A DNA stretch of 64,000 nucleotides, taken from the NCBI GenBank assembly GCA_028583415.1, contig CM053276.1, positions 16,044,773 to 16,108,772 on the forward strand, given 5' to 3'. The position numbers and the translations under genes are program-made. The DNA is from Protea cynaroides. Taxonomy: Eukaryota; Streptophyta; Magnoliopsida; Proteales; Proteaceae. This document shows, one piece after another, positions 10,649 through 22,714 of the stretch. Each line of letters starts with the position of its first letter. The stretch's first letter is position 1. Under the pieces are notes generated by a model. It saw only the letters and a list, made by a program, of their open reading frames with translations. It searched no databases and was not told where the DNA came from.

Positions 10649-12796
10649 TGTTGGACTTTATGTTGTCATTGTTGGCAACTTGGCTGATGTGACAGTATTT
10701 ATGAGTATTCAATCAGAGAAATGAGGAGAGAGAGTATCAGTGTAGGAGAGAGAGTATCAGTGCAGTGGCACAGATGTGGCTACTTCGCTTATGTGTTCTA
10801 CAAGGTTCTATATGTATTTCAGATGACTTACAATAAGTTAAATGGGATATTACACTGAATTTGATGAGAGAGAGTGTTTGTGGACCCCAGTGATGTGGAT
10901 GAGTTTCTGATGATGCGGCCGAGTTTCTGATGATGCGACAGTATTCTTGAAGCTTTTCTAATCATGTCCATGTTTCTCATGTTTCTGGTGTTGTGGCATT
11001 AAAGAGAGAAATTTAAGAGAGAGAAAGAAGAGAGAGAATCATAAGAGAGAGAAAGAGGAGAGAGAAAAAATGTGAGTGGGACCCACTGGTATGGTGGCAA
11101 GGTGACATGCCAACACGGCAGCCCACGGCACTTGGCATGCATGCACATAAAGTTTCGGGTTCAAATTCCAAGGTTTGACAGAGTTTTAACTTTGGATCTA
11201 TTTTTGGTGGGTCCCGCAACAGGTTCATGGAGATCCGGCATTGGAAAGTTGTAGAGCATCGAGTTAGCTTTCCAACGCAACTTGAATCACTCAATTCCGA
11301 CGTCGGATGAGAGAGATATCGCAGTTTCTGTCGAATCACTCGAAAAAGTCATTTCATAAGTTGTTTAGGGGCAATTTCGGCATAAAAAGAGGAGAAGATG
11401 CAAGATCAGCGGCTGGATTTGAGCCAAAATGCTCAGATCCACTTTGAATGGATTAGATCAAGGCCGGCTCGAGTGTAGTGAGGCGGCAACGTCAAGATTC
11501 TATCGCAAGGCATTTCATTGGCCTGATGTAGGTTAATATGGTGGTCAATGTTGCATGGTCTCAGCGCCTTGATTCTATGTGGCGTGCATTCGGTACAGCG
11601 GCGCAAAGATCCAGATCGTGCGGATAATATTAAAGCCAACAGGATCTGACGCTATTTATGCAGATCCAACGGCGAGAAACAAATCCCGCCTTTTTGATGT
11701 TAATCCAACGGTTCTAGTTTAGATTCTGCAGCGGACCAATCGTAAAGCGACAACGCATAGGAGGGCCGCGATTCCGTGTAGCGCAGGTGCACGGTATGCC
11801 TCCGAAAGATTCTATTTTGAATTTTCTGATTGGCCGAACTTCAAACCGACATAACTTCTTCATCCAAGCTCCAAATCGGTCCGTTCAAATTGCGAAAAGA
11901 GTGCTTTGAAGTTAAAGAGAAGGTTTTTCTAGGGTTTCGTATCCTGTGGGAGTGATCAATCACCAACTGCCTCTTCTTTGTGCATCAATGGAGTGTTAAA
12001 TCCCTATGAGAGGTTAGTAGAGCTTTTATTTTCATATTCATGGTGATTATGGGTTGTGTGGAAGAGATTGGAAGCCTGTGGACAATGTGTGCTCTGTGAA
12101 TCGATTTCTATCAACATTGAAGGCTGTTGAAGAGTACCTGAGGTCAGTGTGAACCTCCAGAGATATTGTTGGCCATTCGAAAGCATTGTTTGTGAGATTC
12201 TGAATTCCTTATCTATTTATGCTTTCAATTTATTGTATGCTAACGTAGGTGCAAATTGTTGAATACCTAGCTAGTGGGGGAAAAATTGTAAGGCAAATTA
12301 TAAGCCTAAAAAAAAATTTGTTATTTGCTTACCGTGGGTGCGGGTTAAGCGTGGTGTGCAGCGTGTGCTGAACACTGGCACTTGATACCTGAATTCCTAG
12401 CACATGTGTGCCCTCCTAGTTTTATGCTGGGTAAATTGGGTGTATGTACTCCTGTTGTGTAGACAAAGACAAAAAGAAGTGTATTGAGTATATACGGAGC
12501 CCGTTGGGCATTACCCCGTGGACTAGCCATCACACACTGTGTTGGTGAACCACGTATATCCTGTGTTGTGGATTGTCTTTATTTTCCTATATATTTTGGA
12601 GTGCGTGGAATGGCTTGCAGGATGGGTGTGCAAATCTGGTAGACCTGACCACTGAGTGGTAGCGAGGTAGATTTACATGCGCTTGTGTGTGTGTAAAAAG
12701 TTAGGTTCTCCATCAGCTCTGGGCAGCAGTAAATAATTAAGGAGAATTTTCAGACACTGATTCACCCCCCCTCTCAGTGTCATATCAAGTTCATCA
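10649..12796 (+). mobile_element. Solo Copia-type LTR nested in Tat LTR A
   Basis: The 2148-bp segment begins TGTTGGACTTTATG and ends CAAGTTCATCA, with a perfect 5-bp duplication AGGGA on both sides (10644-10648 and 12797-12801). The other two Tat LTRs read straight through this point (CGCCGCACAGGGATACG at 31937 onward), giving the empty site. The 3' end includes GATTCACCCCCCCTCTCAGTG, which resembles the 3' ends of SIRE/Maximus-type Copia LTRs. No primer-binding site or coding sequence follows, so it is a solo LTR. Confidence 0.85.
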
Positions 12797-13373
12797 AGGG
12801 ATACGTAGGCGGCTTGATCTCGAGCTCGGTCATCCATTTTCTGTTGTATTTTCTATGTTATTCATTCTTTTAATTCATTATTTGTTTATTCATGATTATT
12901 TCATTTTTTTTATCCATTCATTTGTTCATTGATCCATTTATTGTCTGTTGACTTGTATTTTATTTTTCAAGTCTATGTGGCGGCACCCTAAGTTAGAACA
13001 ACTTAGAAACTTGGTCTAGGGTTCCCCATTTGCCTAGTTAGGTTAAATTAAACGACCTGAACATACATAAGTTTTAAGAATGTAAGAAAGGATAGGACAG
13101 AAGGAGACCGGTCCATTGACCGGGCGAGTTGGGTGCCTAACACCTTCCCAACTCGTAACTTGACATTTACCCTTCTCTAGTAAGACTAGAAGTCAATCCA
13201 TTGAGCATGAGTCATAGTGTCTCTCCAAGTGAGAGACCATTTATAGGTCTTAGACCTTATCTTGGTGGCGACTCCATATTTTCACCGTCTATTGGCATGG
13301 ATGGATAAAAGTAACCAAGGCGAGAGCCTATTTTGATTTCGTGAAGGATCATTGAAAATCCATTGTCCTCACA

Positions 13374-14838
13374 CAATGCATATGTTGATGTACTCTAAAT
13401 ATTAGTGACATTCAATTAAATATCCTTTTGTATTGGCATATAGCCTGTGCATGTCAATGCATATGTTGATGTACTCTAAATATTAATATGCCCTTTCCAA
13501 CTCTGAATAGTTTAGATTAAAAAAAAACCATAAAAATGAATGGCTTTAAAAAACACCTCACTTTCCTTTGCTCACATCAAAGCAAGCTTTGAGAAAATCA
13601 CATGTTAACCTTGGCCATTACAGGATATCATCTAATGAATTAACTCGATTAAAATAGAAAGTTTCAAAGGAAGAAGGGTATTATCGATGGGTCCATCTAC
13701 ATGACACTGGCCAATTTCAATAGGGCATTGACACTGATTCCCTTTAATGGAATATTGTTGGGTTATCATGGAAACCACAATATATAAGGGATAGTTTTGA
13801 TATTTTAAGGGGAAGGCCGGGAAGGGGTGGGAGGTTTTTGCACGATCCATGTAAGGGATTTTCTTATTGACTCCTAGTGATTGATGTCTGTTGTATCATG
13901 CAAAAACCATCTCACCCATCTTGTCTGAAATACCAAAATACCCCAAAATATACAAACCAGGTTGGATTAGTGTAGAGCCTGTGAATAAGCAAAGGGGTAA
14001 TATTGGCTGCAAGTTACCAACAAAAGAAAAAAAAAGGGTTTATTTTGGCTGCATGGTTGCTGAATTTCAATGAAGTTTAATTTGAACCATGAGATTCCCC
14101 CATATGGAACATCAACCCCTATTATTAGTGTGATTTCTACTTAATAATTCATATGAAACACCCTGTATTTATCCATATATACTAATCTATATAAGTAGAG
14201 TAGGTTTTCTTTCAAACACACAAGCATAAACAACTTTGCCTCATTAAACAAACTTGTAATGAAATGGTCAAAGACTCAAAGCCTTTATCTACATTTTTGG
14301 TAGGAACTACAGCTTGGGAAGAATCACTAGCATCTACTGCAGTGTATGCCAACAGTGTGAAACATGAGGCAATACCCCCTTTGCCCAGATGGTGCATTCG
14401 TAAGCTCAGATGGCATTACTGAAAATTCAAAATGTCCATGATGTGTGCAAAATGTAATCTTTGAGACATCTTCTGTCATGCATTCTTAGTTGATGATAAC
14501 CAGCCCATGAATACTTCTTAGTAAAAATAGTTGCCTTCTCATATCGGGAAACTCATGCCAGTTGGAATGGGAAATCTATCCCAAATGGTGACCGCATTTA
14601 GGCCCTTGTAATCTATACAAACCTCTAACTTCCATCTTTTGTATTGGCATATATCTTGTGCATGTTAATGCATATGTTGATGTACTCTAAATATTAATAT
14701 GCACTTTTCCAACTCTGAATGATTTAAATTAAAAAAAAATTAGTGATATGTTTTGTGCATTTACAAGAATTATCATAGCATTTACAAGAATTATCATATC
14801 ATTTGACCATGTGATAGAGATATGGAACAAGATGATAT
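13374..14838. other. Host segment X, copy 1, left part
   Basis: This segment starts at the CAATG target site of LTR A and is repeated, with the same order of phrases, at 62025-63500 next to the 3' Tat LTR. A direct repeat of about 95-100 bp starting TGTATTGGCATAT occurs at 13429 and 14640 and ends in an A run; a shorter third copy of its core (AATGCATATGTTGATGTACT) overlaps the CAATG site. The last 33 bp (14806-14838) align with the intron of the RBR gene at 35.9 kb. No coding frame is supported. Confidence 0.7.
13790..13945. repeat. Imperfect foldback in segment X
   Basis: The left arm (GGTGGGAGGTTTTTGCACGAT and the preceding TTTTGATATTTTAAGG) pairs imperfectly with the right arm (ATCATGCAAAAACCATCTC to ATACCCC). 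Spacer about 50 bp. It could be an old MITE; no target duplication was identified. The second X copy at 62.5 kb carries the same structure. Confidence 0.35.
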
Positions 14839-15276
14839 TGTTAGAAAATTATGTGTTTAGGGTTTCAATGAAACCCATTCCAATCCCATACAGTTGCCCT
14901 AGAACACAATAGAGAAACCATAAACTATGAATCATAAAGACATGCCTGTTTGTGAAGAGATTAATTCCATACGCTCATTGACGCTCCAAGCTTTGATCGA
15001 AATCCCTCGGCTACAGTCTTCCATAGCTTCCAGAGGATATCCTGACGTCTCTTGCTAATGGGTGCAGAGAACTGATTAACTGTGGTTGTGGGGACTCTAA
15101 CCCTGTATTTATAGAATACAGATGTAACCCTAAAACCCTTCCCACAATAGAATTAGGGTTACCAAACCTATCTCATACCATGTGACAAACCAAACCAAAT
15201 CGGTTATACCGTGTCAATCAGACTCCCATTGAATTAACTAGTTTAGGTAATTAATTAAGCCCACATAAATCTAACA
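14839..15276 (-). repeat. Copia 3' LTR
   Basis: 438-bp LTR with TGTTAG/CTAACA ends. On the minus strand it contains a TATAAATA box (15106-15113), the counterpart of the promoter in the 5' LTR. The adjacent internal sequence, read on the minus strand, is AAGTGGGAGAC, a plausible polypurine tract (15277-15287). Confidence 0.85.
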
Positions 15277-15287
15277 GTCTCCCACTT
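15277..15287 (-). promoter_or_regulatory. Copia polypurine tract
   Basis: On the minus strand AAGTGGGAGAC directly precedes the 3' LTR, the usual place for the second-strand primer of LTR retrotransposons. Confidence 0.6.
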
Positions 15288-15654
15288 GGGCTATATTAAT
15301 TACAAAACTATCGTCAACCAGTGTGGCCACGAAATCCAGCACACTAAATGGTCACTAACTTTGAAACATCCATCGAGTTTTTCAATGCGAGCAACAACGA
15401 ATAATACACCTTAACATATGGTGTATAGACTTCTGTCAGCCACAACAGAGGTCTACTCAATACATGAATCGTCTGAGATACTGCATGATATTAAACTCTA
15501 ATGCGAGTCCAAACTTGATTAAAGAACCTTAATCAAAGTACCCCAAAACCTTTATGGGCAACTTAACATGGTATTTAAATATTCTGGAATTATAATATCA
15601 TACTTTGGCTAGACACCGCCTTTATTCTTTGATATTATCCTTACATGGCAAACC

Positions 15655-15850
15655 GCCTCTAGCTTGGATTAATACCACACTTTGACTTACCGTCATTATT
15701 TGTATGGCTGAATACCGCCTCTTTTCTTGGCTGAATACTGCTTTATATATCTGGCTGAATACTGCCTTGTTCATCCTTTGGCTAAATACTGCCTTGAAAC
15801 TTTGGCTAAATACTGCCTTGAAACTTTGGCTATATACTGCCTCATATCTG
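15655..15850. repeat. Short repeats in the Copia 3' region
   Basis: A phrase of about 23-26 bp, CTTTGGCTAAATACTGCCTTG and variants (GGCTGAATACTGCC, GGCTGAATACCGCC), recurs about eight times. The frames on both strands that cross it are repeat artefacts. Confidence 0.8.
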
Positions 15851-16089
15851 TGACGTGTCAAACACATAATTATGTATGCAAAATAACAATAACGCAATTG
15901 TTAATATAAACAAAATAATAGTTACAAAAAATTGTACCATCAAACCATGAGCAATACAATCAAGCACAGTAAGCAATGTGAAAACACAAGTATAAACATA
16001 AAGAGTCTCCAACTGATTAAACATATCTAGAGACTCCCACTGATTCCTAGATCTTTGACCACTTAAGTCTCTGATAAAATTAATTATTT

Positions 16090-16581
16090 TCAACCATTCT
16101 TATATTGGACGTACCGTCCCTTAAAGACTCCCACTGACAAAACCTTCGTCCAATAATCTACAATGATATAAAATCTTTTGACATCTTCATTACTTGAAGA
16201 GATTCGATCTCCATTATACTTTGAAATACTAGATTTCATATTATTCTTTGAGAAGAACACAGCTGAACCACTGTCAGAATACATCTCAATAGATTTAGAA
16301 GTGGAGTCTACAATCTCCAAAATAGAGAATAAATTTTCACACAAGATATCTTGCTTGTTATCATTATATAGAGTTATAAAACCCTACTACCATAACAATG
16401 AACCTTGATGTGGTTTCTTGTCATCAATACAATCATTATAAATTACATCAAAAATAGCCTAGAGTGTCACTACTTCTATAAATAAACATATAATCTTTGA
16501 TCCTCTGCATATACCGCATGACCTTCCTTTTCCCCATTGTCCAGTAAGCTATATCAGCATCCAACTGAAAACATCCTATGA
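16090..16581 (-). pseudogene. Copia RNase H remnant
   Basis: The minus-strand frame has a degraded Copia RNase H region, with residues SGSAVFFSKNN in place of the usual DNSAA-type catalytic Asp block, and DYWTKVLSVGVFK resembling the conserved DPLTKGL end. Upstream, towards the hAT insertion, the frame VMRYMQRIKDYMFIYRSSDT corresponds to the conserved stretch between RT and RNase H. Stops and frameshifts separate these blocks, so it is not functional. The hAT inserted just upstream at 16582. Confidence 0.7.
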
Positions 16582-16589
16582 CACTCAAT

Positions 16590-19500
16590 CATGGATCAAG
16601 GTGTCGGTTTCGAGACCTGTTTCGGTCAGGCTCGAAATCGGCACAACTCGGCGAAACCATCGAAACCAGGCCGAAACCTGGTATTTTCTACTAGCTTAAT
16701 TGACTCCATGGTTTCGAGGCTTAAAAATATTTTTTTTGTCTGATTTTTTTTGTGTACCCTATTTAAACCATTTTACACATATTTCTAATGTTAGTTTACA
16801 AAAAAGACATAGAAAATAGCTACATGTGGTGTGGACCAATGTTTGATAGTGTACGCTGAAATATTACACAAATGTTACAATGTAGTAATGTACTAAGCTA
16901 CTAACTATTAAGCCACTAATTAACAATATTCATTAAAAATTAATACATTGATGATTGAACTTAGAAATTAGAAATCTCACCAATTAGTTCCATGTGGAGC
17001 TTCGTGGTACATTTAAACCACGTACAATATACCACTGATGGTGGCGTTAACGCTCCTCAGATTGCAGCACGTATGTATCCCAGGACATGGTATCACTCCA
17101 ATTGTTCTGATAGTCTCTAACAGCCCATGAGTAGATAGAGTCATCAACATAATATAAGTACCCTTGTCGAGGGTAAGGCTGATCAAGTGTGTGTGTAGGT
17201 GGAGCAGGAGTAGGCATGAAAGTCGGAGGAGGAACATACTGAAATATGGAGTCGACGAACGATGATCCAACAGTGCCACTGCCAACACCTGAGGCTGAGT
17301 CATCTCTAAATTTATTGATGGGGTAGGAACTATAATAACCCCCATACCCACCACCTCCAACCCCACTAGCCCCAGTAGTAGCCCATCCAAATCCACCATG
17401 TGCCGTCGAACCGATACTCTCGCCGCCACTCTCTTCAGGAATTGTTGGGCTCGAGGTCCGTGTGATCATGAATTCTGGTGCACACCAATGCCCAGTCCCT
17501 CCAGTCTGAGAACTCTCCCCTAAATGCATCCCTGTCATGCTGCCAGACTTGGTCGATATATCCATGGGATATGTTTCATCCATCTCCTCCTGTGACATGA
17601 ACCGCTGGCGTGATCCTCTAGTGTACCCTCTACTACTACCACTAGATCGGGCTCCGTGGTCAGTATCCTGTGTACCATGATCATACTGAGTCTCCCCTGT
17701 GAATCTCAAGGGAGAAGGCAATGGATCTAGCTGCTGTGGTTGGTCATACTGATCGGGCTCATTGCGTAAGACAGCATATCTGTCATCACCACCACCATCA
17801 TCATCATCATTATCCCTAGTACCACTAGGTCCACTAGTACCAGTACCACCATGGGTGGCAGAAGGTGACTGTGTTTCTCCAGAAGAAATCGGCGAATCAC
17901 TCTCAGTCTCATCACTATCACCAGTCTGAAATGGACGTCTTGCCTATGCGTGGACTCTACCCTCAGTAACCATAAACTCTCCCACATCAGCCTCCAAGGC
18001 TCCAGCAATAAGACGACTTGGTCGACCACTAGCCTCATCTAATTGAGGCTCACCACGATCTGTAACCCACTCATTCAAAGGATCAACTTCCTCTCCCTCC
18101 AACTCAAAGATCTCACTCAGCTCAATAGGGGTTTTAGCATCTTTGTCCCTGCTTAACCGTATGTGCTCTTCTTTCAGTCTCAAATTATAGTGCACATACA
18201 CCAAGTCCTCAAGCCTTTTTGCACCCAACCGGTTTCGTCGCTTAGTATGTATAAGCGAAAATGTGCTCCAATTTCGTCACATCCCGTGGCGGAGCATGTT
18301 TGTGATAACACCTTCACTGCTATTGCACGAAGGTTGGGTGACTCTGATCCGTATAGGACCCACCATTCAGCTGCAAAATAGCATAGGAAACAAATATTAA
18401 ATGATGAAAAAAACCCACAATGGCATATTGGCATCCATAAAATAAGTATACGTACCAGGGGGTGTTGATTGTCGACCAGATTCAGCCGCCGCCCTACCAA
18501 AACTCCCAATGGCATCTCTAAAGATTTTGAGCTGAACCAATTTTGATGGGTAATAGCCTTAGTAAAAATAAAATTCTTATAAATTATGTTGACAACAAAG
18601 TAAGTAAAAGTCTTACTTCTTGCAAAATAATAGACTGTGCTCTTGCGTTTGGCCCAAGCTTGGCAACCACTTCTTGTACTGCATCTATCAATTCTTGACG
18701 CATTCCCAAGTTATCTTTGTATTGATACTTAGGATTTAAATAATATGCTAAAATTGACAAATATTATAATTACGTCAATGCAAGTTGATGTAATTTTAAT
18801 TAGTTGAGAAACTGAAGTACATCAAGTAAAGACTCACCAGCCTTGTGTAGTGGGTGCTTGAGCTGTCGCTCCCAACGATATTTGATGATGACAATATATT
18901 TTGAGTTCCCGCGTCTGTAAGCTTCCTCTACTTGCATCTTCATCATATCTATGGCAGCCTACAAGTATGGTAAAGTGGCCTTCCTTTGTCCATCAACCAT
19001 TCTCAACACTTTCACAATGGGATCTAATATCGCCACAACTTTTTTGACATCATCCCAGAATTTATCGCTGGATATGGTTGCTTGTGCTGTTCTACCAGCT
19101 CGAGAACTAGACTGAGGCCATTCAAACCACTCCTCTGAAGTAAACATTGATCTCAAACCAGACTTCTTCATGTCAAAACTCTTGAGGGCAATGTAGTTTA
19201 TTGCAAAACGCATTAACCCTGGCCTCACCAAGTCTCCACCACACTTGGTTCTCATCATCTCTAAGGCATATCCATGGTTATAAATGAAAGTGGTTACTTG
19301 CTTTGCATTTTCTACAGTCTCTTTCACCAGTTTTATTTCCCCCATGTCCTTCAAGATCAAATCAATACAGTGGGCTACACATGGTGTCCAAAAAAATCGA
19401 TATTTTTTATTATTCATCAACCTTTCCCCTGCTTTTTTGAAGTTACTACCATTATCAGTGACCACTTGTACCACATGATTTATCCCCACTTCTTTCACCA

Positions 19501-21683
19501 CTTTCTTCAAGAGACCATAAATGTACTTGGAATCCTTGATATGATTGGATGCATCAACAGACTTCAGAAACGCTGTTCTACCATCACAATTCACCAAAAA
19601 GTTGATGAGAGACTTTTTGGTGGGTCCGGTCCACCCATCACACATCACAGTCACCCCATATCTTTCCCATTGTGTCTTCAAAGAATCCACATATTGTTTC
19701 ATTTCTTTTTTATGTCTGGGTAGGTAGGTGTTGTACAACTCCCAAGCTGTAGGCCCTTTAACTCCCCGAACCGCCCTACCTATTTCATCCAACATAGTCT
19801 GATAGTGAGGTCCTGTGGTAGCATTTGCTGCAATGCCATGGTACATCATCCACTTGGAGATTTTGTTTCCTACTCTCATCTTGACATCAGTCCAAAAATT
19901 GGGCAATTTTTTTTGTTTACTATCCTGTCTGACAAATAGATCAGGATCCGCCCTCAGGACCTCAAGATCTGGGTCACGAACAAGTGGTGGTGCCTGTGCA
20001 GTAGCTGGAGTCCTAACACTCGAGTCCTCCTAAAAGGTATCTCGGGGGCACCCCTACTTCTCGGCCTCGGCCTCCTCCCCTCATCCTCTGTTCTTTGCCT
20101 CTCTAGATGACCCAGCTCCTCTAGTCCTCTCAAACCTGTCTTTGTCGATCTAGCTCTCTTTGCCTTATACTTGCTATCTTCGCTCTCTTCAAGTTGTCTC
20201 ACCTCCGCCTCTGTCATTTCTTGGTCTACCTCATCACCGTCAAGGCTAATGTCATCTTCATTAACCCCTAGATTGCCCTCCGGACAAGCCTCCTCAAACT
20301 CCCCGTTTATCTGCCTTCTTCTTATTTCTTTTATCAATATCACTCTTCATTAAGCTTGCCATAGCCTTTTTCACTTCACTTGGTACGTTGGGGCAACCCA
20401 TAACATCCTTGTTACCACCAGCAAGATGCCACTTCAATCTAGTGACACCACCTCCTTTTATCCCGTTTGCCACAATAATTACATTGTGACCGTTTCTTAT
20501 TGGCGGTCGGTGGTATCCCATGCCTCCATGCAATGTCACCACTTGCGGTTGGTGCATCCGCCATTTCAAACACTTATCTTGTTGAAACAAAAAGACAACA
20601 ATTACTACAATTGAAACAAACTATATTTTCAATTTTAACAACACTTTATTACATAAATAATATCTTATAACTAAATAATACATCTTAAAGTAAAAAAAAC
20701 AGCATAGGTTTATCATTTTTACATTGCATTATTACATAAAACAGCAACATATTATAATTTCTAACGCATTTATATTTTTTTCATAAGTTAAAAATATTTT
20801 ATTAATTTTTCAGTAATTAAAATGCCCTTAAATCAACATAAAGAATTAGTACATATTACTTTTATTACATAAAACAGCAACCCACCATAAAATAATAATA
20901 CTTTTAAAAATAATTTTATTTATAAAGATTTTCAAAGTGAAAACAGAAATATTTTATCATTTATTTTCAATTTAATTAATTATTTTATCAATATCCAAAA
21001 ATTAAAATAATTAAATAAAAATAGAAAAATAATTTTACTCCATACAAAATGTAGATCACCTTATTTTGTTTAACATATATTTAATTCAATGCCATACAAC
21101 ATGTGTAAGATGTAATTTTTTCAAAAATAGTTGTAGGAAAATCTTTTTTTTCAAACAGAAAATCTAATAAATAAATTATTTGTCAAAAAAAAAAAACTAC
21201 TTCCATAGATTCATAGATCGGGTGTTAGAATCAAACATATAAAAAATTGGAAGCCATCCATGATGTTTGCGTACCATTTCATTAAAAAATACACAAAATA
21301 GAGAGAATGACTTACCTTGAAGAGAGAGAGATGAGTTGAGAACAAGAATCCTTGAATAATCTTGACAAAAGTTGATATCCTTTGAAGAATTGAAGATTTA
21401 GGAAGCAAAAATTGAGAGAAATGAGGTTGGAGAGGAGAAGGAGGAAAAATAGGAAGGAAGTGTCGAAACCTACTGATTTCGAGTAGGTTTCGACACTTAA
21501 AAGGCACTGGACCAAACTATTATGGGTCGAAACCTGGGTTTCGATCGAAACCTGGTCGAACCCAGTGGTTTCGGTTCGAAACCATGCGTAAATCAGTTTC
21601 GAACCTGGGTTTTATCTCGCCCAGGCTCAAAATCGAGTTGTTTCGATCGAAACTTGAAGTTTCGACCGAAACCTCGAACAGTG
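16590..21683 (-). mobile_element. hAT DNA transposon nested in Copia
   Basis: A 5.1-kb element with a perfect 8-bp duplication CACTCAAT (16582-16589 and 21684-21691). The termini are imperfect inverted repeats: left CATGGATCAAGGTGTCGGT, right (complement) CACTGTTCGAGGTTTCGGT. Both keep the A2 and G5 positions usual in hAT ends. Subterminal regions are rich in TTTCGA/TCGAAA motifs on both sides, likely transposase contact sites. Between them lies a minus-strand DUF659/hAT transposase gene. Removing the element with one CACTCAAT rejoins the Copia frame region. Confidence 0.9.
17047..20590 (-). pseudogene. hAT transposase of the DUF659 type, decayed
   Basis: Reading right to left: a BED zinc-finger region near 20600-20420 (GGGVTRLKWHLAGGNKDV is clear, but the Cys pair CNYC lies in the neighbouring frame, so two frameshifts flank it); an acidic linker (20343-19954); a long DUF659 block (19906-18959) with CDGWTGPTKKSLINF, VTDNGSNFKKAG and TPCVAHCIDLILKD; a short intron near 18750-18836; and a C-terminal dimerisation region near 18380-18170. 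That last region continues only after a frameshift into RNWSTFSLIHTKRRNRL. A Gly/Ser-rich tail follows to 17047. An in-frame TAG interrupts the reading near 18958 and another lies near 17944. The gene belongs to the hAT superfamily, but this copy cannot make a full protein. Confidence 0.8.
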
Positions 21684-21799
21684 CACTCAATGAAAAGGCT
21701 ATATGAAATTATTACAAACTTTAAATATATATCAAACTCTCTACTGTATTGTAGATGCTAATACTCAGTATCATTCTTTGTCCATAATTCTGTCAATTT

Positions 21800-22714
21800 G
21801 TCTCCTTTACCGATTTTAGCATCTGCAACTTACTAGTTATACATGCATACTGAACCATTCGAAAACACGAACAATATTTATACTTTGAGATAAATTCAGA
21901 ATTTTATTTTTCCTGTCACGAGTAAACTCAATTCCAGGTACAAAGGTACTTGCTCATACAGTTTTACATGTTGAAGTTATCAGACAGAAAAATATTGATT
22001 TCAACTAATAAACCATGTCACTACAGGCCAAAGAAAACCATCAACATACGTGACAAGGAAGTGAATCCACTCTCACTGACCTATAGATATATATATACAA
22101 TGGTCAATAACAATCTCAACAAAGTTGAAAGAAGATACAACTCTGTCAAACTTCAAATACCATCTCATTCTTCAAGATTTTCTTTGATCAAAACGATCTT
22201 TACATCTACCTGATGCAACTCCAAAATAAAATGAGCAACTAAGACCTTAAAATTTGATGTTATCTTTCTCTTCCCTTTGTGTGATTCTACTTTGCTATAA
22301 GTATTACTTTGTATCAATCAATTCTCCCACTAGAATCACACATTTTCTTTGTATATCTATTTTTTTTTAGCTTATGAGTCACCGTTCATTGACAAAAGCA
22401 TAAAATTCCAAGTCTCGTTATTGTTCATAGACAACAACACATCCTTTATGATCATTAAACATTCAAGAGTAATTTCATTACTAATAACTTCCTCAAAATC
22501 ATTAGGATCTTTATTTTTGTCCATCACCAAAAACATCTATCTTGAAGTACAACATGTGATTGGATGAAATCACAGATCTACATGGTCCAGTATATCTCTT
22601 CATTGCCTCATCTGGCTCTGCTACTATGACTAAAGCATCGATCTTAATGAATATTTCTATAATCATTTCATTACACTCTAGTATCATTTCTGGTATTTCA
22701 ACTGGTTGCTTCAC
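21800..22714 (-). pseudogene. Copia reverse transcriptase and integrase-RT linker remnant
   Basis: Minus-strand blocks recall Copia: CRSVISSNHMLYFKIDVFGD (linker before RT), VDVKIVLIKENLEE (for the usual VKTAFLNG-type block) and PGIEFTRDRKNKILNLSQS (for the LGIEI...R...LSQ block). The catalytic YVDD box is not intact. Many stops and frameshifts separate the blocks, so this is a dead polyprotein. The order matches right-to-left transcription. Confidence 0.6.

Larger units (their letters stand above)
7129..13373 (+). mobile_element. Solo LTR of a Tat-type Gypsy retrotransposon (copy A)
   Basis: Runs from TGTAAGACCC to TTGTCCTCACA and is flanked by a perfect 5-bp duplication, CAATG (7124-7128 and 13374-13378). 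No primer-binding site or coding sequence follows it, so it is a solo LTR left by LTR-LTR recombination. Without the nested solo LTR at 10649-12796 it is about 4.1 kb, long as in the Tat/Ogre lineage. It is recognised by alignment with the LTRs at 28136-32526 and 57907-62024, the second of which abuts a Tat polyprotein region. Internally it has a purine-rich tract (about 7650-8120), a T-rich region, a 47-bp tandem array and a conserved 3' part with GGCGGCACCCTAAG-like phrases. Confidence 0.85.

Noticed and set aside
15655..15850. CRISPR-like array of short repeats
   Set aside because: Repeat units are imperfect, spacers are short and not of uniform length, and the array lies inside a plant Copia retrotransposon.
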